Positions 24,553 to 32,544 of a DNA stretch of 34,621 nucleotides are shown here, piece after piece. The stretch is from JAFIHK01 sp041441455. GTDB taxonomy: Bacteria; Bacteroidota; Bacteroidia; Bacteroidales; UBA932. Within the stretch, counting starts at the first letter, position 1; each line of letters starts with the position of its first letter. The notes under the pieces were generated by a model. That model was not told the DNA's origin and did not search any database. It saw nothing but the letters and a program-made list of their open reading frames with translations. Both the position numbers and the translations under genes were made by a program. Location of the stretch: positions 1-34,621 of the forward strand of contig JASDTB010000005.1 of the NCBI GenBank assembly GCA_041441455.1, written 5' to 3'.

Positions 24553-25436
24553 TGAAATTTGTAGTACTATCAGATAATAAACCGTTGCCAGGTAATGATT
24601 TAGTCTTGCCTGAGCATGGTTTTTCTCTCTATTTTGAACTGAAAGGGAGACGTTTCCTTTACGATACAGGAGCATCGGGAAAGTTTATTCAAAATGCTGC
24701 CCAATTTGGTATTGATATTAAGTATGTAGATATTGTGATTATTTCGCATGGGCATAATGATCATACTGGAGGTCTCCGTGAATTATTTCGAATCAATAAA
24801 AGTGCAAAAGTATATTTGTCTTCTGAGATTATATTGAACGACTATTATACTTGCAGACGAGGTCCAAAGCGAATGTTGTCGATGGACAAATCGTTGTTTA
24901 ATGAATTTTATGACAGGTTTGTTTTTTTGAATGACGATACCGAAATCTTTCCTGGTATTACTCTTTTTTTTACGAAAGATGCTCTTTTTTCAATGCCTGT
25001 AGCGAACAAATTTCTTTTTGTCACAAAAGATGGAGTTGACTATAATGATAATTTTAGTCATGAAATGTCTGTTCTTATAAATGGAGACAAATGTTCAGAT
25101 AATATGTCTATTGATAATTTCCAAGTAAAATCTTCCAAATTAAGAATTGATGAGTTTTCAGAAACAAGAGGGATATCAACGTCTGATGGTGATGTTGTTC
25201 TCTCGGCATGTTCACATATGGGTATCCTGAATATTTTAAATAAAGCTTCAAGTTTTTCTGCAAAGATCAAGACATTTATAGGTGGATTACACTTAGTTGA
25301 AGGTGAATTTGACTCAGACGAAGAGATTGCAGATATTGGTAAAACTCTGAAGAGAGAATATCCTCAAATTCATCTCTACACAGGTCATTGTACGTCTGAT
25401 AGAGCGATTCAAATACTAAAACACCTCCAAGAGTAA
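24552..25436 (+). CDS. Metallo-beta-lactamase-fold hydrolase (COG1237-like) with an insertion
   Basis: A 294-residue protein starting at a GTG that overlaps the previous stop. It has the MBL metal-binding set: SHGHNDHTGG (H66, H68, D70, H71), SACSHMG, GGLHL and YTGHCTS. This matches the group annotated as dihydropterin-linked MBL hydrolases, whose true substrates are mostly unknown. Between FSHEMSVLI and DGDVVLSACSHMG, where relatives usually have a tight turn, there are about 36 extra residues rich in Ser, Asp and Lys. Families pairing this fold with NifX-like proteins are seen in anaerobes. Last gene of the operon; its stop codon lies inside the terminator hairpin. Confidence 0.87.
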   Translation: MKFVVLSDNKPLPGNDLVLPEHGFSLYFELKGRRFLYDTGASGKFIQNAAQFGIDIKYVDIVIISHGHNDHTGGLRELFRINKSAKVYLSSEIILNDYYTCRRGPKRMLSMDKSLFNEFYDRFVFLNDDTEIFPGITLFFTKDALFSMPVANKFLFVTKDGVDYNDNFSHEMSVLINGDKCSDNMSIDNFQVKSSKLRIDEFSETRGISTSDGDVVLSACSHMGILNILNKASSFSAKIKTFIGGLHLVEGEFDSDEEIADIGKTLKREYPQIHLYTGHCTSDRAIQILKHLQE

Positions 25437-25456
25437 AATTCTCTGGAGGTGTTTTT
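25421..25456. terminator. Bidirectional terminator between convergent operons
   Basis: ACACCTCCAAGAG pairs with CTCTGGAGGTGT (one bulge) and is followed by TTTTT on the plus strand and by TTTTAG on the minus strand. It includes the stop codon of the MBL gene and serves the efflux operon from the other side. Confidence 0.88.
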
Positions 25457-25474
25457 GAGTGTGTAATTATCTAA

Positions 25475-26701
25475 TTAATCTAAATCTTGTTCTAGGCGTT
25501 TTTTCTCTTTGCGTAGCGTTAGCAAGAGTGTTCCGCTTGCAAGGATAAAGTATACTCCTGTTTGAATCCAAAGACCTATGTATTCAAATCTTACATGGCG
25601 TAATTCTGCTGCCATTGTATTGATTTTGATGTATCCTTGAATTCCATGTGTTGAAGGAAACAAGTATGAGACATATACCCAAAATGTAGGCATATTTGAT
25701 CTTGGCCATGAAAAACCAGACAGGAATAGTAATATTAGTGTAAAGAATAGGAAGGTTATCAGTCCAGTCTCTCTGTTTTTTACAAAGACAGATATTGTCA
25801 TACTGAAGAATATTGTAGCAAAGAGGAAAGGTACTAGCAGGTGGAACAGGGTCCAGATGTTGCCAATATGTGGTAATCCAAATAGTTTTGGAACAAAACC
25901 CAGCACGTATGCACTAATTGCTGCATAGATTACAAAATAGCATAGAGCCTTTCCGATTATTACTCTGAAAATACCATTGCCTCTGAGATGTTCTGGTACA
26001 AGTGTGTGATGTCTGTTCTCCTCTCTTGCTGTTCCTGCCAACATTCCAATTCCAAAGAAGAGTGTCTGATGTATAATCAATACCAGTATTGCAGGAATCA
26101 AGAAACTTGTAAAACCATTCCCTGGATTGTAAAATACAACATCGTTGTATGGTATTGGTTTTACTATCTGTTCTGCTTGTTCTCCAGCAACTCCGGCAGA
26201 GTTATATCTCTCGATTTGGATTTTGTGCGATTCATCAAGCATTGTATAGTTGACTGCCATCATTAAACCCTTGTAGTACAAAAAGCTACTCATGTCATTA
26301 TAGATCGAAATTGTAGCTTGTTCCATGTTTCTAAGTTTTACATGGTAATCTCTTGGAATATAAATGACTCCGTGTACTTTTCTTTGATTAAACAGCTCTT
26401 TAGCCTCTTCGAGGTTAATGCATTTGTATGCGACCTCTACCTCTCTTGTTGCATTTACTTTTCTAATGAATTCTCTACTCTCTGCGCTCGATGATTCATC
26501 GACTACTGCAATTGGAATCTGATAGACATATTCGTTTTTATAGATTCCGTTGTATAGTAACGGGTAGAGGATACCTGCAAAGAAGAAGATTATCATCACT
26601 CCACTGTCCTTAAAGACATGTACAAACTCTCCTCTGAAAACATCGAAAAGATCCTTCAACGCATTGCCTACGAAGCTATTTTTTGATTTTTTGCTTTTCA
26701 T
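25475..26701 (-). CDS. ABC-2 type transporter permease (YbhR/YhhJ-like), second
   Basis: A 408-residue permease. An N-terminal helix (about 32-51) is followed by an extracytoplasmic region of about 150 residues (IPIAVVDESSSAESREFIRK ... VHGVIYIPRDYHVKL), then five or six C-terminal helices. This is the ABC2_membrane_3 layout of the YbhS/YbhR pair, which export drugs or lipids with an HlyD protein. It starts 6 bp after the first permease gene and closes the operon. No ATP-binding subunit gene is present in the operon. Confidence 0.92.
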   Translation of the reverse strand: MKSKKSKNSFVGNALKDLFDVFRGEFVHVFKDSGVMIIFFFAGILYPLLYNGIYKNEYVYQIPIAVVDESSSAESREFIRKVNATREVEVAYKCINLEEAKELFNQRKVHGVIYIPRDYHVKLRNMEQATISIYNDMSSFLYYKGLMMAVNYTMLDESHKIQIERYNSAGVAGEQAEQIVKPIPYNDVVFYNPGNGFTSFLIPAILVLIIHQTLFFGIGMLAGTAREENRHHTLVPEHLRGNGIFRVIIGKALCYFVIYAAISAYVLGFVPKLFGLPHIGNIWTLFHLLVPFLFATIFFSMTISVFVKNRETGLITFLFFTLILLFLSGFSWPRSNMPTFWVYVSYLFPSTHGIQGYIKINTMAAELRHVRFEYIGLWIQTGVYFILASGTLLLTLRKEKKRLEQDLD

Positions 26702-26707
26702 TTTTCT

Positions 26708-27877
26708 CTATTTTAGTGGATAGTTTTGGTTAATCAATGCATTCTTTAATCTTCTGAAGACTATGAATGGCAGAAGTAGAAAGGCAAGAAGGGCTGCAAA
26801 GTATATAATTATGTTTACACTGCTTGTCCCTAAAAGAGCTTCGCTTACATAGATTTTGAAATAGTGTCTAATTGGAAATAGAACGCTTGCTCCTTGTGCT
26901 ACTGGTGGCATAGCCTCAATCGGGAATGTAAATCCTGCATAGGTAAATGCAAGAATTCCGTATAGGGCAGCAAAGCTGATACCATCTCGTAGTACAGGGA
27001 ATAATCCAATCATAAATATTCCTATAGCCTGATAAGCCAGTACGTATAGAATCGTAGCTAATGAGAAAACAGCAAACGATCCATGCATCGGGTATTGAAC
27101 ATATTTGTAGAGCAGAATATTACCCGCCAAACCTAAAATCGAGAAGAGAATGGTATATGGTGCAAGCTTCCCGGCTAATGCCGCTACTAGTGAACCTTCG
27201 CCAGCCTCAAGCCAATCTCTGGATGTTTTATTCTTAAGTTCAATTCCAATTGCATAGATCGTAAGCAGAAGTATCATAAGCTGCAGAACTCCAGGCAGCA
27301 GAAGATTTATCAGATATACTCCATAGTTTGCCCATGGATTACCTATCATATGGCTATCAATAATAATGGGTTGTATTCTTCCCATTATTGCAGTCTCTGT
27401 CAATCCTTTTGCTCTTAACATCTCTCTTTGAACAGCTCCTGAGCCTAATGCAGACATTGTTAAAAAGTCTTTATAGCTAAGTGTACCGCCAATCAGATAT
27501 GCATTGTTTACATAAAATGAGACCTCTGGTCTTCTGTATGCTAACAAATCTTTATAGAAATCGCGAGGTATAACAATGATTCCATGAATGTTCCCTTTTT
27601 GCATCTCGTCTCTAGCCTCTTCGAAGCTTGTGCATCTTAGGGTGACTTCGGTCATTGCTGTTGCCTGGATCTCTCTGAAGAACCTTCTGGATATCGAAGA
27701 CTGGTCTAGATCTACGATGGCGACAGGTAGCCTTTCGGGAAGGCCTTCGCGCATCATTGTGAGGAAAAATATGTAACAGAATCCCATTACAAATACTGTT
27801 GAAAACAGATAAATGGGTCTGCTTAGCATCATTTTCAGCTCTCTGCTCCAGACTTGTTTGAATCCTTTAATTGTCAT
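26708..27877 (-). CDS. ABC-2 type transporter permease (YbhS-like), first
   Basis: A 389-residue paralogue of the following permease with the same plan: one helix near the N-terminus, a large periplasmic segment (LPVAIVDLDQSSISRRFFREIQA ... IHGIIVIPRDFYKDL), and a C-terminal helix bundle including the conserved FTYAGFTFPIEAMP segment. The two permeases would form the heterodimeric membrane core. It begins 7 bp after the hlyD-like gene. Confidence 0.92.
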   Translation of the reverse strand: MTIKGFKQVWSRELKMMLSRPIYLFSTVFVMGFCYIFFLTMMREGLPERLPVAIVDLDQSSISRRFFREIQATAMTEVTLRCTSFEEARDEMQKGNIHGIIVIPRDFYKDLLAYRRPEVSFYVNNAYLIGGTLSYKDFLTMSALGSGAVQREMLRAKGLTETAIMGRIQPIIIDSHMIGNPWANYGVYLINLLLPGVLQLMILLLTIYAIGIELKNKTSRDWLEAGEGSLVAALAGKLAPYTILFSILGLAGNILLYKYVQYPMHGSFAVFSLATILYVLAYQAIGIFMIGLFPVLRDGISFAALYGILAFTYAGFTFPIEAMPPVAQGASVLFPIRHYFKIYVSEALLGTSSVNIIIYFAALLAFLLLPFIVFRRLKNALINQNYPLK

Positions 27878-27884
27878 AGTAGGA

Positions 27885-28883
27885 TTACTTTACAACTGTT
27901 TCTACAATAGCGGTCATTCCGGGGCGTAGACCTTCTACTTTAGCAGTAGGCTTAGCTCTTACTTCGAATGTTTTTGCATCAAATTGTCCGCTTACCTTTG
28001 TTGAGCGCCATGTTGCGTATGATGCCATTGCTTTGATGAAGGTTACTTTTGCTTCAACCTCTTTATTTCCTAATGCCGGAATTTTCAATTTAAGAGTATT
28101 TCCAATTTGCATTCCATTCAAGATGTCTTCTCTAACACTGAATGTAAACCAGATATCTTCTAAGTTTGTGATTGTCATAATTGGCGCTCCTGTTCCAACT
28201 AACTCACCATGTTTAGGGAAGATTTCAGATACCTCTCCATCGATTGGTGAAACTAAAAAGATCTCTCCTAAATATGATTTTACCTCCGAAACGGCTCCTT
28301 TTGCTCTGTTTACTAGAGCTAAAGCTGATGCCTTATCTTCTTGTTCTGCCCCATTAACTGCCATTTGATATTGTGACTTGGCTGCTTTTGCGGTTGCTAC
28401 GGCTGCTTTGTATTGAGCCTCTGCTTCGTCTCTCTTTTGTGCAGAGACTACCTCTTTGTCGTACAATTTTTGAACTCTGTCAAATGATTTTTTTGTAATC
28501 TCAACTCCTACTTCTGCCTTTTGCCACATCTCATAAGCTCCCATAATAAGCTCTTGGCGTGCACCTTTAATGGCTTTTCTGTTTTGAGCCTCTGCAGCTG
28601 ATTGTGCTGCTTGAGCCTGATCTATCTTCGCAAGTAGCTCTGGGCTATCGATGAGAACTAATGTGTCTCCTCTCTTTACTGCCATTCCCTCTTCGAACTT
28701 GAACTCTTTAATTCTACCTGGTACTTTTCCCGATACTCTGAATTCTGTAGCCTCTGCCTCTCCTTGAATGATTAGTGCGTCGGGTTTGGCTGCAAATAAG
28801 CCTATTAGTGAGACGATTGCAATTACTCCAATTAGGCCTAGAAGACCCATCAGTAAACTGTGTTTGCTAGAATTGTTTTCCAT
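27885..28883 (-). CDS. HlyD-family membrane fusion (periplasmic adaptor) protein
   Basis: A 332-residue adaptor with one N-terminal helix (about 10-31). It has a biotinyl-lipoyl half-motif (EFRVSGKVPGRIKEFKFEEGMAVKRGDTLVLID), a coiled-coil hairpin rich in Ala, Gln, Lys and Glu (about 83-190), the returning lipoyl half (FLVSPIDGEVSEIFPKHGELVGTGAPI) and a beta-barrel. It links the inner-membrane permeases to the TolC-like channel. Gene order tolC-hlyD-permease-permease is tight. Confidence 0.93.
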   Translation of the reverse strand: MENNSSKHSLLMGLLGLIGVIAIVSLIGLFAAKPDALIIQGEAEATEFRVSGKVPGRIKEFKFEEGMAVKRGDTLVLIDSPELLAKIDQAQAAQSAAEAQNRKAIKGARQELIMGAYEMWQKAEVGVEITKKSFDRVQKLYDKEVVSAQKRDEAEAQYKAAVATAKAAKSQYQMAVNGAEQEDKASALALVNRAKGAVSEVKSYLGEIFLVSPIDGEVSEIFPKHGELVGTGAPIMTITNLEDIWFTFSVREDILNGMQIGNTLKLKIPALGNKEVEAKVTFIKAMASYATWRSTKVSGQFDAKTFEVRAKPTAKVEGLRPGMTAIVETVVK

Positions 28884-28931
28884 TGTTGTATATTATTTTA
28901 TTTATTATCTTATTTATATTTAGTTTGAAAA

Positions 28932-30410
28932 TTATTGGACCATCTTTCCTTTTGCTTTATTTAGATATAGTTCGCATAGACGTACCTCTATTCCTGCATC
29001 AATTCTCTCTGAATTTGCAGATAGCCAGGCTGTCTGTGCCTCCATTAAGTCCGAACTAGTAATCACTCCTGCATCAAATGCTTCGTTCGCAAATCTTAGA
29101 TTTTCGTCAGCTTTTTCCATATTCTTTAATGCTGCTGCATTTTTCTTGTTTGCTTCCGAAATCTTGAAGCCAGCTTGTGTCACCTGCAATTGAATCTTCT
29201 CTTTAGCCTCTTCAATTTTATAGGAAACTATTTTTTGTTGGCTTTTTGCTGCTCTCAGTGTGTGGACTTTATCTCCGAAGTGGAAGATTGGAACATTTAG
29301 GACAACTCCAACTGTAAACATACCTGCAAATGAATTACTGTAACCATTGAAGCTGTTTGGATTGGAGACGATATAATTTCCGGTCAAAGCTACATTTGGC
29401 ATAAATCTAGAGGCCATAATCTTTACATTTGACGCTGCCATTTTATTTAGTTGTTCTAATGACTTCATCTCTGGTCTTGCTGCCCAAACTGCGTTTATGT
29501 CAAATACTGGCTCTGCAATCTCTTTTTGCGAAAGGTCATTGTCTGCTAACTCTACATCTTGTTGTAACTCGATGCCGCATAGTTGACAAAGAGCCATCTT
29601 CGAAAGCTTTAGACCATTGTCTGCCTTTGTAAGACTCATCTCTGCTTCATTAAGTTTAACCTTAACTCTCAGGGCATCTCCTTTTGTTGCAACTCCCTCT
29701 TCGATCATGTTCTCAACATTCTTCTCTAATTTTTTTAGGAGTTTACAGTACTCTTCTGCAAGCTTTTTCTTGTTATAGATAGAGACTACTCTCCAATATG
29801 CCTCATCGACTTCGAGTAGAAGAGTGTTTAATTCGTCTTCGTGTTGTGCTTCAGCTAATTTTTCGCCACTCTTTGCAATGTTGTAGAGTTCTCTGATTTT
29901 GCCTCCTAAAAAAATCGGCTGCATAAATCCTATTCCTCCTGCAAAGACATGTTTTGTCTCAAACTCCATAGCCTCTTTTGGTAGTAAAGCATAGTCCTTC
30001 CAAATAATTTTTTCTGGATTTACTTTTGGATCGAATGGCTTACCATCAGAATCAAGAGGGGCATAATTACCAGGAGACACTTGAATCCATTGATTCTTGA
30101 CTTGGTCTTGACGGAATCCAAAAGATCCGTCTGCCATCTTTGTTCCTATCGGAAGGAGACCATCTTCGTGGAGAAGGGAGAGATTCTTCTCATTCCAAAA
30201 ATATGTTGCATTTGCCGAAAAGTTTGGTAAAAATTGGGTAAATGCGGCTTTTTTTAATTCTGTAGCGACTTTTATCTTCTCTTGAGAGATAAGTAGGCTT
30301 TTATTATGTTCTAAAGCCATTTTTCTGCACTGCTCAATCGTTAACCTCTCCTGAGAGAACAGGGTAGAAGTCAATACAATAGTAACAAGGACTGTAGTGA
30401 TGCGTTTCAT
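28932..30410 (-). CDS. TolC-family outer membrane efflux channel
   Basis: A 492-residue outer-membrane protein with a signal peptide (about 1-19, LTSTLFSQ). The opening ERLTIEQCRKMALEHNKSLLISQEKIKVA is the usual start of TolC-like proteins. The two long helical repeats are visible (EVDEAYWRVVSIYNKKKLAEEY and ANEAFDAGVITSSDLMEAQTAWL). It provides the exit duct for the HlyD/ABC-2 system encoded downstream. It lies 81 bp after marR, with its own possible operator in that gap. Confidence 0.94.
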   Translation of the reverse strand: MKRITTVLVTIVLTSTLFSQERLTIEQCRKMALEHNKSLLISQEKIKVATELKKAAFTQFLPNFSANATYFWNEKNLSLLHEDGLLPIGTKMADGSFGFRQDQVKNQWIQVSPGNYAPLDSDGKPFDPKVNPEKIIWKDYALLPKEAMEFETKHVFAGGIGFMQPIFLGGKIRELYNIAKSGEKLAEAQHEDELNTLLLEVDEAYWRVVSIYNKKKLAEEYCKLLKKLEKNVENMIEEGVATKGDALRVKVKLNEAEMSLTKADNGLKLSKMALCQLCGIELQQDVELADNDLSQKEIAEPVFDINAVWAARPEMKSLEQLNKMAASNVKIMASRFMPNVALTGNYIVSNPNSFNGYSNSFAGMFTVGVVLNVPIFHFGDKVHTLRAAKSQQKIVSYKIEEAKEKIQLQVTQAGFKISEANKKNAAALKNMEKADENLRFANEAFDAGVITSSDLMEAQTAWLSANSERIDAGIEVRLCELYLNKAKGKMVQ

Positions 30411-30452
30411 TCTTAATTTATATTTAATAATAATTTAATCAAAAATTGTATT

Positions 30453-30470
30453 AACAACGGTTGTTGTATC
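30453..30470 (-). promoter_or_regulatory. Candidate MarR operator upstream of tolC
   Basis: AACAAC-G-GTTGTT is a 13-bp palindrome between marR and tolC. On the minus strand its surroundings (GTTGAT, ACAACC, TAATA in order) resemble the sequence over the marR start region at 30942-30960, suggesting one regulator binds both. Confidence 0.5.
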
Positions 30471-30491
30471 AACTAATATGCCAAGCAAAAA

Positions 30492-30941
30492 TTATTGCTG
30501 AAGAATATTGTTTAAAAGTTTATATAAAATGTTTTTTGTGTAAAGCAGATCATTTGGTGCGATGTCTGCAATTGCCATTTTAAATGAGTCTTGCACAATT
30601 GCCATCGCTTTTTGCTCCATCTCGATTCCATCTTTTGTAAGGTGGATAAGGTTTATCCTTCTATCTTTTGGATCAGATACTCTGACAATTAAATTGTGCT
30701 TCGAAAGGGTGTCTAGAAGTCTCGTTATGCTTGCTTTATCTTTAAAAGTTAAATCGCTGATCTCTTGTTGTGTAAGTCTGTCTTGATTCCATAGGCAAGC
30801 CAATACAGACCATTGCTCTGTAGTTATATCGAGCCCTTCGGCTTTGAACTTTCTGTTTAATTGGCGATTAATCGCTGCCGACAACCTTCCGTTGAGGATA
30901 GATAGAAATTCGGTTATTTCAACAAATTCACTTAGTTGCAT
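30492..30941 (-). CDS. MarR-family transcriptional regulator
   Basis: A 149-residue winged-helix repressor starting MQLSEFVEITEF. An upstream TTG would add seven residues but lies at the likely transcription start. DITTEQWSVLACLWNQDRLTQQEISDLTFKDKASITRLLDTLSKHNLIVRVSDPKDRRINLIHLT is a canonical MarR DNA-binding domain with the DxRR wing. First gene upstream of the efflux operon on the same strand, so it probably represses itself and the tolC-hlyD-ABC genes until a ligand binds. Confidence 0.92.
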   Translation of the reverse strand: MQLSEFVEITEFLSILNGRLSAAINRQLNRKFKAEGLDITTEQWSVLACLWNQDRLTQQEISDLTFKDKASITRLLDTLSKHNLIVRVSDPKDRRINLIHLTKDGIEMEQKAMAIVQDSFKMAIADIAPNDLLYTKNILYKLLNNILQQ

Positions 30942-30975
30942 ATTAAATGGTTGTTTAATCAACGATGCAAATGTA
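30942..30975 (-). promoter_or_regulatory. marR promoter with overlapping palindrome
   Basis: TACATTTG on the minus strand (30968-30975) fits the -7 consensus. Between it and the ATG lies ATTAAA-tggttg-TTTAAT (30942-30959), a perfect inverted hexamer over the expected transcription start, consistent with autorepression. Confidence 0.65.
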
Positions 30976-31018
30976 AAAATATGTGCGATAATTGCAAAAA
31001 AAAATAAAAAATTTGTTT

Positions 31019-31026
31019 TAACTTTG
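31019..31026 (+). promoter_or_regulatory. Probable promoter of the DUF6920-like gene
   Basis: TAACTTTG fits TAnnTTTG, 41 bp before the ATG. It is divergent from the marR promoter about 45 bp away. Confidence 0.5.
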
Positions 31027-31067
31027 ATTTATTAAGAACAAGGCACTATTCTAAAAGATTTAATTTT

Positions 31068-31898
31068 ATGTATTTAGTTATTATTGTAGGAGCGATAATA
31101 TCTCTTTTTTGTGTGTGCTTATACATATTAAGGTTATATTATTTTAGGCAAGTTGAAATGGAAAAGCGCTCTTTGATTAAGAGATTAAAGAGGTGTTATG
31201 ATGTACTGAACACTGAAAAAATTGAGAAATTACCTGAGCCAATAAAGAAGTGGTTGGTTATTTCGGGGATGATTGACAAACATATGATTTCTAATGTAAA
31301 GATTAGGCAGAAATCAGTAATGCGTCTATCTCAAAACTCTGATAAGTGGTTTAAAGCTGAGTCTACGCAGTGGTTTGATGCTATTTCTCCAGCATTTATC
31401 TGGGTTGTAAAAGTAAAATATGGTTTTTTGAGAATTTGTGGAAGAGATTTGTTTATTGAAGGTAAGGGTAGTATGAAAATCAAGTTGTTTTCAATCTTTG
31501 GTCTTGTAAATTCAAATGGAAAGAATATTGACGAAGGATCAGCTCAAAGATTTCTTGCAGAGATGATTTGGTTTCCAACCTCTTTTGTAAATGATTATAT
31601 TTCTTGGGAAAGCATTGATTCAACTAGCGCTAGAGCGACATTGACATATAAAGAGACTGTTGTCGACGGGGTGTTCAAGTTTGATAAAGATGGTTATTTT
31701 GAGTCTTTTTCTACAATGAGATTTATGGATTCCAAGCCAGGAGCAGTAAAACATAAATGGTCGGTATCTGCTATCAAGAACGAAAAAATGAAAGGAATAA
31801 TTATTCCTACGGAATTGGAGGCAACATGGCATTTACCAGAGGGAGAATGGACGTGGCTTAAGATGAAAGTAAAAGAGATAAAATATAATATCTATTAA
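31068..31898 (+). CDS. DUF6920/DUF6544-like membrane-anchored protein
   Basis: A 276-residue protein with one N-terminal helix (about 3-25) and a soluble domain. Recognisable stretches are LPEPIKKWLVISGMI, KWFKAESTQWFDAISPAFIW, AQRFLAEMIWFPTSF and LPEGEWTWLKMKVKEIKYN, which I associate with the DUF6544/DUF6920 family. No function is established. It is followed after 14 bp by the broken Crp/Fnr gene on the same strand and may have formed an operon with it. Confidence 0.8.
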   Translation: MYLVIIVGAIISLFCVCLYILRLYYFRQVEMEKRSLIKRLKRCYDVLNTEKIEKLPEPIKKWLVISGMIDKHMISNVKIRQKSVMRLSQNSDKWFKAESTQWFDAISPAFIWVVKVKYGFLRICGRDLFIEGKGSMKIKLFSIFGLVNSNGKNIDEGSAQRFLAEMIWFPTSFVNDYISWESIDSTSARATLTYKETVVDGVFKFDKDGYFESFSTMRFMDSKPGAVKHKWSVSAIKNEKMKGIIIPTELEATWHLPEGEWTWLKMKVKEIKYNIY

Positions 31899-31912
31899 TC
31901 TTTTCATATCAA

Positions 31913-32485
31913 GTGAGTGACTCTTTGAAAAAATATATTATTGATCTGGGTTACTCAGATTCTGAGCTTTTAGAAAATTTAATTTCAAAATTTGAATCTT
32001 TGGAATTTTCTAAAAGAGAGTTATTGTCTAATTTAGATATTGTTTGTGACTGACTATTCTTTCTGGAAAGAGGGTGTGTCAGATTTTTCATTTACGATAA
32101 TAAGGGTAATGAGGTAACTACCGACTTCTCTTTTGGGCCCTCTTTTATCACATCTTTTACAAGCTACATAAATGGATCTCCATCTCAAGTTGGAATTGAA
32201 GCTGTATCTGACTGTTCTGTTTTTTGGACAACTAAGTCCAAATTAGAAGAGTTATTTCGGAGGGATTGTAGGTTTTTAGAGATAGGGTTAAAATTAACTG
32301 AGAAGGTCTTTGTTATCTCTGAATCTCATATGTTGTCTTTGTTAACTAAAACCCCATTAGAAAGATACGAGTATTTGCTAGAAATGCATCCTGAGTATGT
32401 CTTAAATATTCCATTAAAATATTTAGCCTCATATTTAGGAATGACTCCCGAAACTCTGAGCAGAATAAGAGCTAAGATTTCTTGA
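31913..32485 (+). pseudogene. Crp/Fnr-family regulator with an in-frame TGA at codon 47
   Basis: Read from the GTG at 31913, the frame stays open for 190 codons except for TGA at 32051-32053. Before it: VSDSLKKYIIDLGYSDSELL...NLDIVCD. After it: LFFLERGCVRFFIYDNKGNE, then the C-terminal helix-turn-helix NIPLKYLASYLGMTPETLSRIR. This is a normal-length Bacteroidota Crp/Fnr protein (cyclic-nucleotide-binding-like barrel plus HTH) interrupted once where relatives have an aromatic or other residue before the barrel strand. One base change would restore it (TGG, CGA, AGA or GGA). Recent inactivation, a sequencing error or readthrough cannot be told apart here. Confidence 0.85.
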
Positions 32486-32525
32486 TTTTAATCAAGTACT
32501 GCTAAATTTCTTCATTGTACTTTTG
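32482..32525 (+). promoter_or_regulatory. FNR-box-like palindrome and promoter of the nitroreductase-like gene
   Basis: TTGATTTTAATCAA (32482-32495) fits the Crp/Fnr consensus TTGAT-N4-ATCAA exactly and is part of a 16-bp perfect palindrome. TACTTTTG (32518-32525) is a -7 element. The box centre would lie near -40, the class II activator position. The box overlaps the stop codon of the broken Crp/Fnr gene. Confidence 0.7.
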
Positions 32526-32544
32526 CGCAAATTAAATTTACGTA

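Noticed and set aside
31913..32485. UGA recoding (Trp or selenocysteine) in the Crp/Fnr gene
   Set aside because: UGA is used as a normal stop in neighbouring genes and no SECIS-like hairpin was evident; pseudogene or sequencing error is simpler.
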